From NCBI GenBank assembly GCA_910588895.1, contig CAJUSS010000020.1, forward strand, positions 1 through 33,241: a stretch of DNA of 33,241 nt, in the 5' to 3' direction. Position numbers and translations under genes: made by a program. Positions 31,812-33,241 of this stretch are shown one piece after another (position 1 is the stretch's first letter; every line of letters begins with the position of its first letter). Below the pieces are notes generated by a model. That model did no database searches. It saw nothing but the letters and a program-made list of their open reading frames with translations, and was not told where the DNA came from. This stretch comes from an uncultured Lachnospiraceae bacterium (GTDB lineage Bacteria > Bacillota > Clostridia > Lachnospirales > Lachnospiraceae).

Positions 31812-32049
31812 CTTTTTCTGTTTTCGCCGATCTGCTCTTTCCTTTTATCATCGGGGACCAGGACAGATATAGCTGCATCACTATATCCGCTATCTGCGTC
31901 AGCAGATAATGGTTTTTCATCGCCCCCACCCTGTATATCCGTTCCTTCTGCCTCTGGCCTCCTCCTTCCCGTATACACACATAAATCTCGCTCACTGTCT
32001 TCTGACGGGTCTTTTTCTGGGTAAAGATATACCCGAAAAAATGCCTCAT
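31759..32049 (-). pseudogene. Probable transposase C-terminal remnant
   Basis: A 96-codon frame starting at ATG 32049. Its centre, AMKNHYLLTQIADIVMQLYL, resembles the C-terminal helix region of DDE-type transposases seen in Clostridia (recognition from memory, not a search). No ribosome binding site, no catalytic domain and no clear terminal inverted repeats are present, so this is a relic if real. The remainder of the 31657-32190 gap contains only short broken frames. Confidence 0.35.
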
Positions 32050-32190
32050 GATCTATATGAAGTCAACGATCCCCTTATCTTTTTCTTTGAGCTTACACAA
32101 GTTATGGGATATGGGAAGATTTATCGCGAAAACTTTTTCATTCTTCGGGTCATTTTTCATATATCCCCATCCAGGTAAGAAAAGAAAGGT

Positions 32191-32219
32191 TTGACATGCC
32201 GATATAAGGGGCGTACAAT
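32191..32219 (+). promoter_or_regulatory. Predicted promoter of the ROK gene
   Basis: Plus-strand perfect -35 TTGACA (32191-32196), 17-bp spacer, -10 TACAAT (32214-32219). The leader is only about 14 nt and is mostly the AGGGGG ribosome binding site. Confidence 0.75.
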
Positions 32220-32240
32220 GAAAAAAAGGGGGTACGGACC

Positions 32241-33122
32241 ATGGAGAGAAGGATCTTATGTCTCGATATAGGCGGGACGAGCATCAAACATGCTCTATGT
32301 GATGAGAGAGGACAGATGTTGGAAATAGGAAAGGTCGCGATCGGAGAGGATCTGGATACTTTTTTAGAGCAGATCCGATCGGTCTATGAAAAAACCGGGG
32401 ATGTGGATGGGATCGCCTGCAGCTTTCCCGGAGAGGTCCACAGCCAGGAGGGGGTCATCTACGGGATCAGCGCCCTCCCCTACATACATGAATGCCCGAT
32501 AAAGGAGATGATCTCGCAAAGGTGTGATTCCAAAAAGGTCACTTTGCTAAATGATGCTAATGCCGCTGCTCTGGGTGAAGCTTGGCTGGGTGTGGGTAAG
32601 GACTATAAAAACATCGCATTTGTGATCGTGGGGAGCGGTGTAGGCGGAGCCGTTATCGAAAATGGTGAGCTATATCCCGGCACTACCATGAACAAAGCGG
32701 AGATCGGGAATTTTCCTATGGGCGGCATAGAGGACGGAGAGCTTTTATGCTGGAGCAGCTTTACATTGGATAAAGAAGCAAAAAAATATTCCAAAAAACA
32801 CCAGTCCACCATAGACGGCAAAGGATTGATGAGACTGGCTGAGGATGGAGATCCGGAGGCCGCTGCCTGTGTGGATGAATTCTACCACTACATGGCTGTG
32901 GGCTGTGTCTGCGTCCAGTTCGCCTACGACCCGGAGATCATCGCTATCGGCGGCGGTATCAGCGAAAACGCCGCGATCATGGAAGGGATCTTGAACGCTT
33001 ACAAGGAACTGGTAAAGGGGCAGCAACAAGAATATCTGAAACCGACCATCCTTGCCTGTAAAAGGGGGAATGATGCGAACCTTCTTGGGGCTCTTGCTTT
33101 TTATCTGCGGTCAGAAGCCTGA
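32241..33122 (+). CDS. ROK-family protein (putative sugar kinase) lacking the zinc motif
   Basis: 293 aa ASKHA-fold protein. Phosphate-1 motif LDIGGTSIKHAL (8-19), catalytic D105 in LLNDANAAALGE, GSGVGGAVIENG (131-142) and the C-terminal adenosine-site IAIGGGISENA. The ROK zinc signature C-x-C-G-x2-G-C-x-E is absent, and the usual GEIGH reads AEIGNFPMGG, with Asn in place of the zinc-ligand His. No helix-turn-helix N-terminus is present, so it is not a NagC/Mlc-type repressor. Substrate could be glucose, ManNAc or another hexose; the kinase residues look intact. Apparently monocistronic. Confidence 0.88.
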   Translation: MERRILCLDIGGTSIKHALCDERGQMLEIGKVAIGEDLDTFLEQIRSVYEKTGDVDGIACSFPGEVHSQEGVIYGISALPYIHECPIKEMISQRCDSKKVTLLNDANAAALGEAWLGVGKDYKNIAFVIVGSGVGGAVIENGELYPGTTMNKAEIGNFPMGGIEDGELLCWSSFTLDKEAKKYSKKHQSTIDGKGLMRLAEDGDPEAAACVDEFYHYMAVGCVCVQFAYDPEIIAIGGGISENAAIMEGILNAYKELVKGQQQEYLKPTILACKRGNDANLLGALAFYLRSEA

Positions 33123-33169
33123 TCCATCGTCATTTTTCATGTTACTATCCACACCCACGCCAGGGAGTC

Positions 33170-33241
33170 TTATCGCTTAGATATGTCGCCTGCCGGCTGC
33201 CCAGCATCCGGAGGCCCGGATCCCCCTAAAGGGACCCTGGA
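33170..33241 (-). other. Window-edge stretch: possible gene 3' end or structured RNA
   Basis: The minus strand has an open frame entering from the right edge and ending in TAA at 33170-33172 (last residues QPAGDISKR). The same 80 bases also fold well: outer CCAGGG / CCCTGG (33160-33165 / 33234-33239) and an inner ATCCGG / CCGGAT hairpin. The window ends too soon to decide. Confidence 0.2.

Noticed and set aside
33160..33239. Known riboswitch or tRNA at the right edge
   Set aside because: The stems are real but match no consensus I know, and no tRNA cloverleaf can be drawn; kept only as an undecided edge feature.
1..33241. CRISPR array, prophage, restriction or toxin-antitoxin defence system
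   Set aside because: No regularly spaced repeats, cas, integrase, phage structural, restriction or clear toxin-antitoxin genes were seen on either strand.

Overview
The window looks like a chromosomal segment of a low-to-mid GC Gram-positive anaerobe, most likely a Lachnospiraceae member (Clostridia). The reasons are a DnaD plus DnaC/DnaI-type helicase-loading pair, AGGAGG-type ribosome binding sites, sigma-A-type TTGACA/TATAAT promoters, a DUF1461 (TIGR01906) membrane protein, a DacF-type D,D-carboxypeptidase and a class I preQ1 riboswitch before queT. The taxonomic call is inference. Nothing marks the window as a prophage, plasmid or CRISPR locus, and it reads as core and metabolic chromosome.

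Left block (about 1-10,100, all minus strand): envelope and replication housekeeping. In transcription order the genes are queT (behind a preQ1-I riboswitch), murC, then dnaD, dnaC, prs, a large membrane-anchored lipoprotein-like/propeller protein that overlaps prs by 4 nt, and murA. The murC-dnaD gap holds five perfect DnaA boxes in 200 bp, the strongest unexplained regulatory signal in the window.

Middle block (10,187-20,425): two adjacent nutrient-uptake modules. The first is a tripartite TRAP transporter (dctQ, dctM, dctP) followed by a metal-dependent amidohydrolase. It is divergent from a LysR regulator, with face-to-face overlapping promoters. The second is a MalY/PatB-type C-S lyase, a DAACS dicarboxylate/amino-acid symporter and an NhaC-family antiporter. 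It is divergent from a MarR regulator, with two near-identical 15-bp palindromes bracketing the malY promoter. Together they suggest import and breakdown of organic acids and (sulfur) amino acids.

Right block (20,426-33,241): an esterase; recQ; tRNA-Lys(CTT); two tiny overlapping genes, one a truncated thioredoxin; trmB; a HEPN-like/SH3b membrane protein; a DUF1461 protein cotranscribed with a D-Ala-D-Ala carboxypeptidase; a KdpD/KdpE-like two-component system without kdpFABC; a KapD-like exonuclease; a probable transposase remnant carrying two inverted DnaA boxes; and a ROK-family protein lacking the zinc motif. Promoters were read by eye (hexamers and spacing) and terminators as dyads with T-runs. 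Start codons were adjusted where the ribosome binding site required it.
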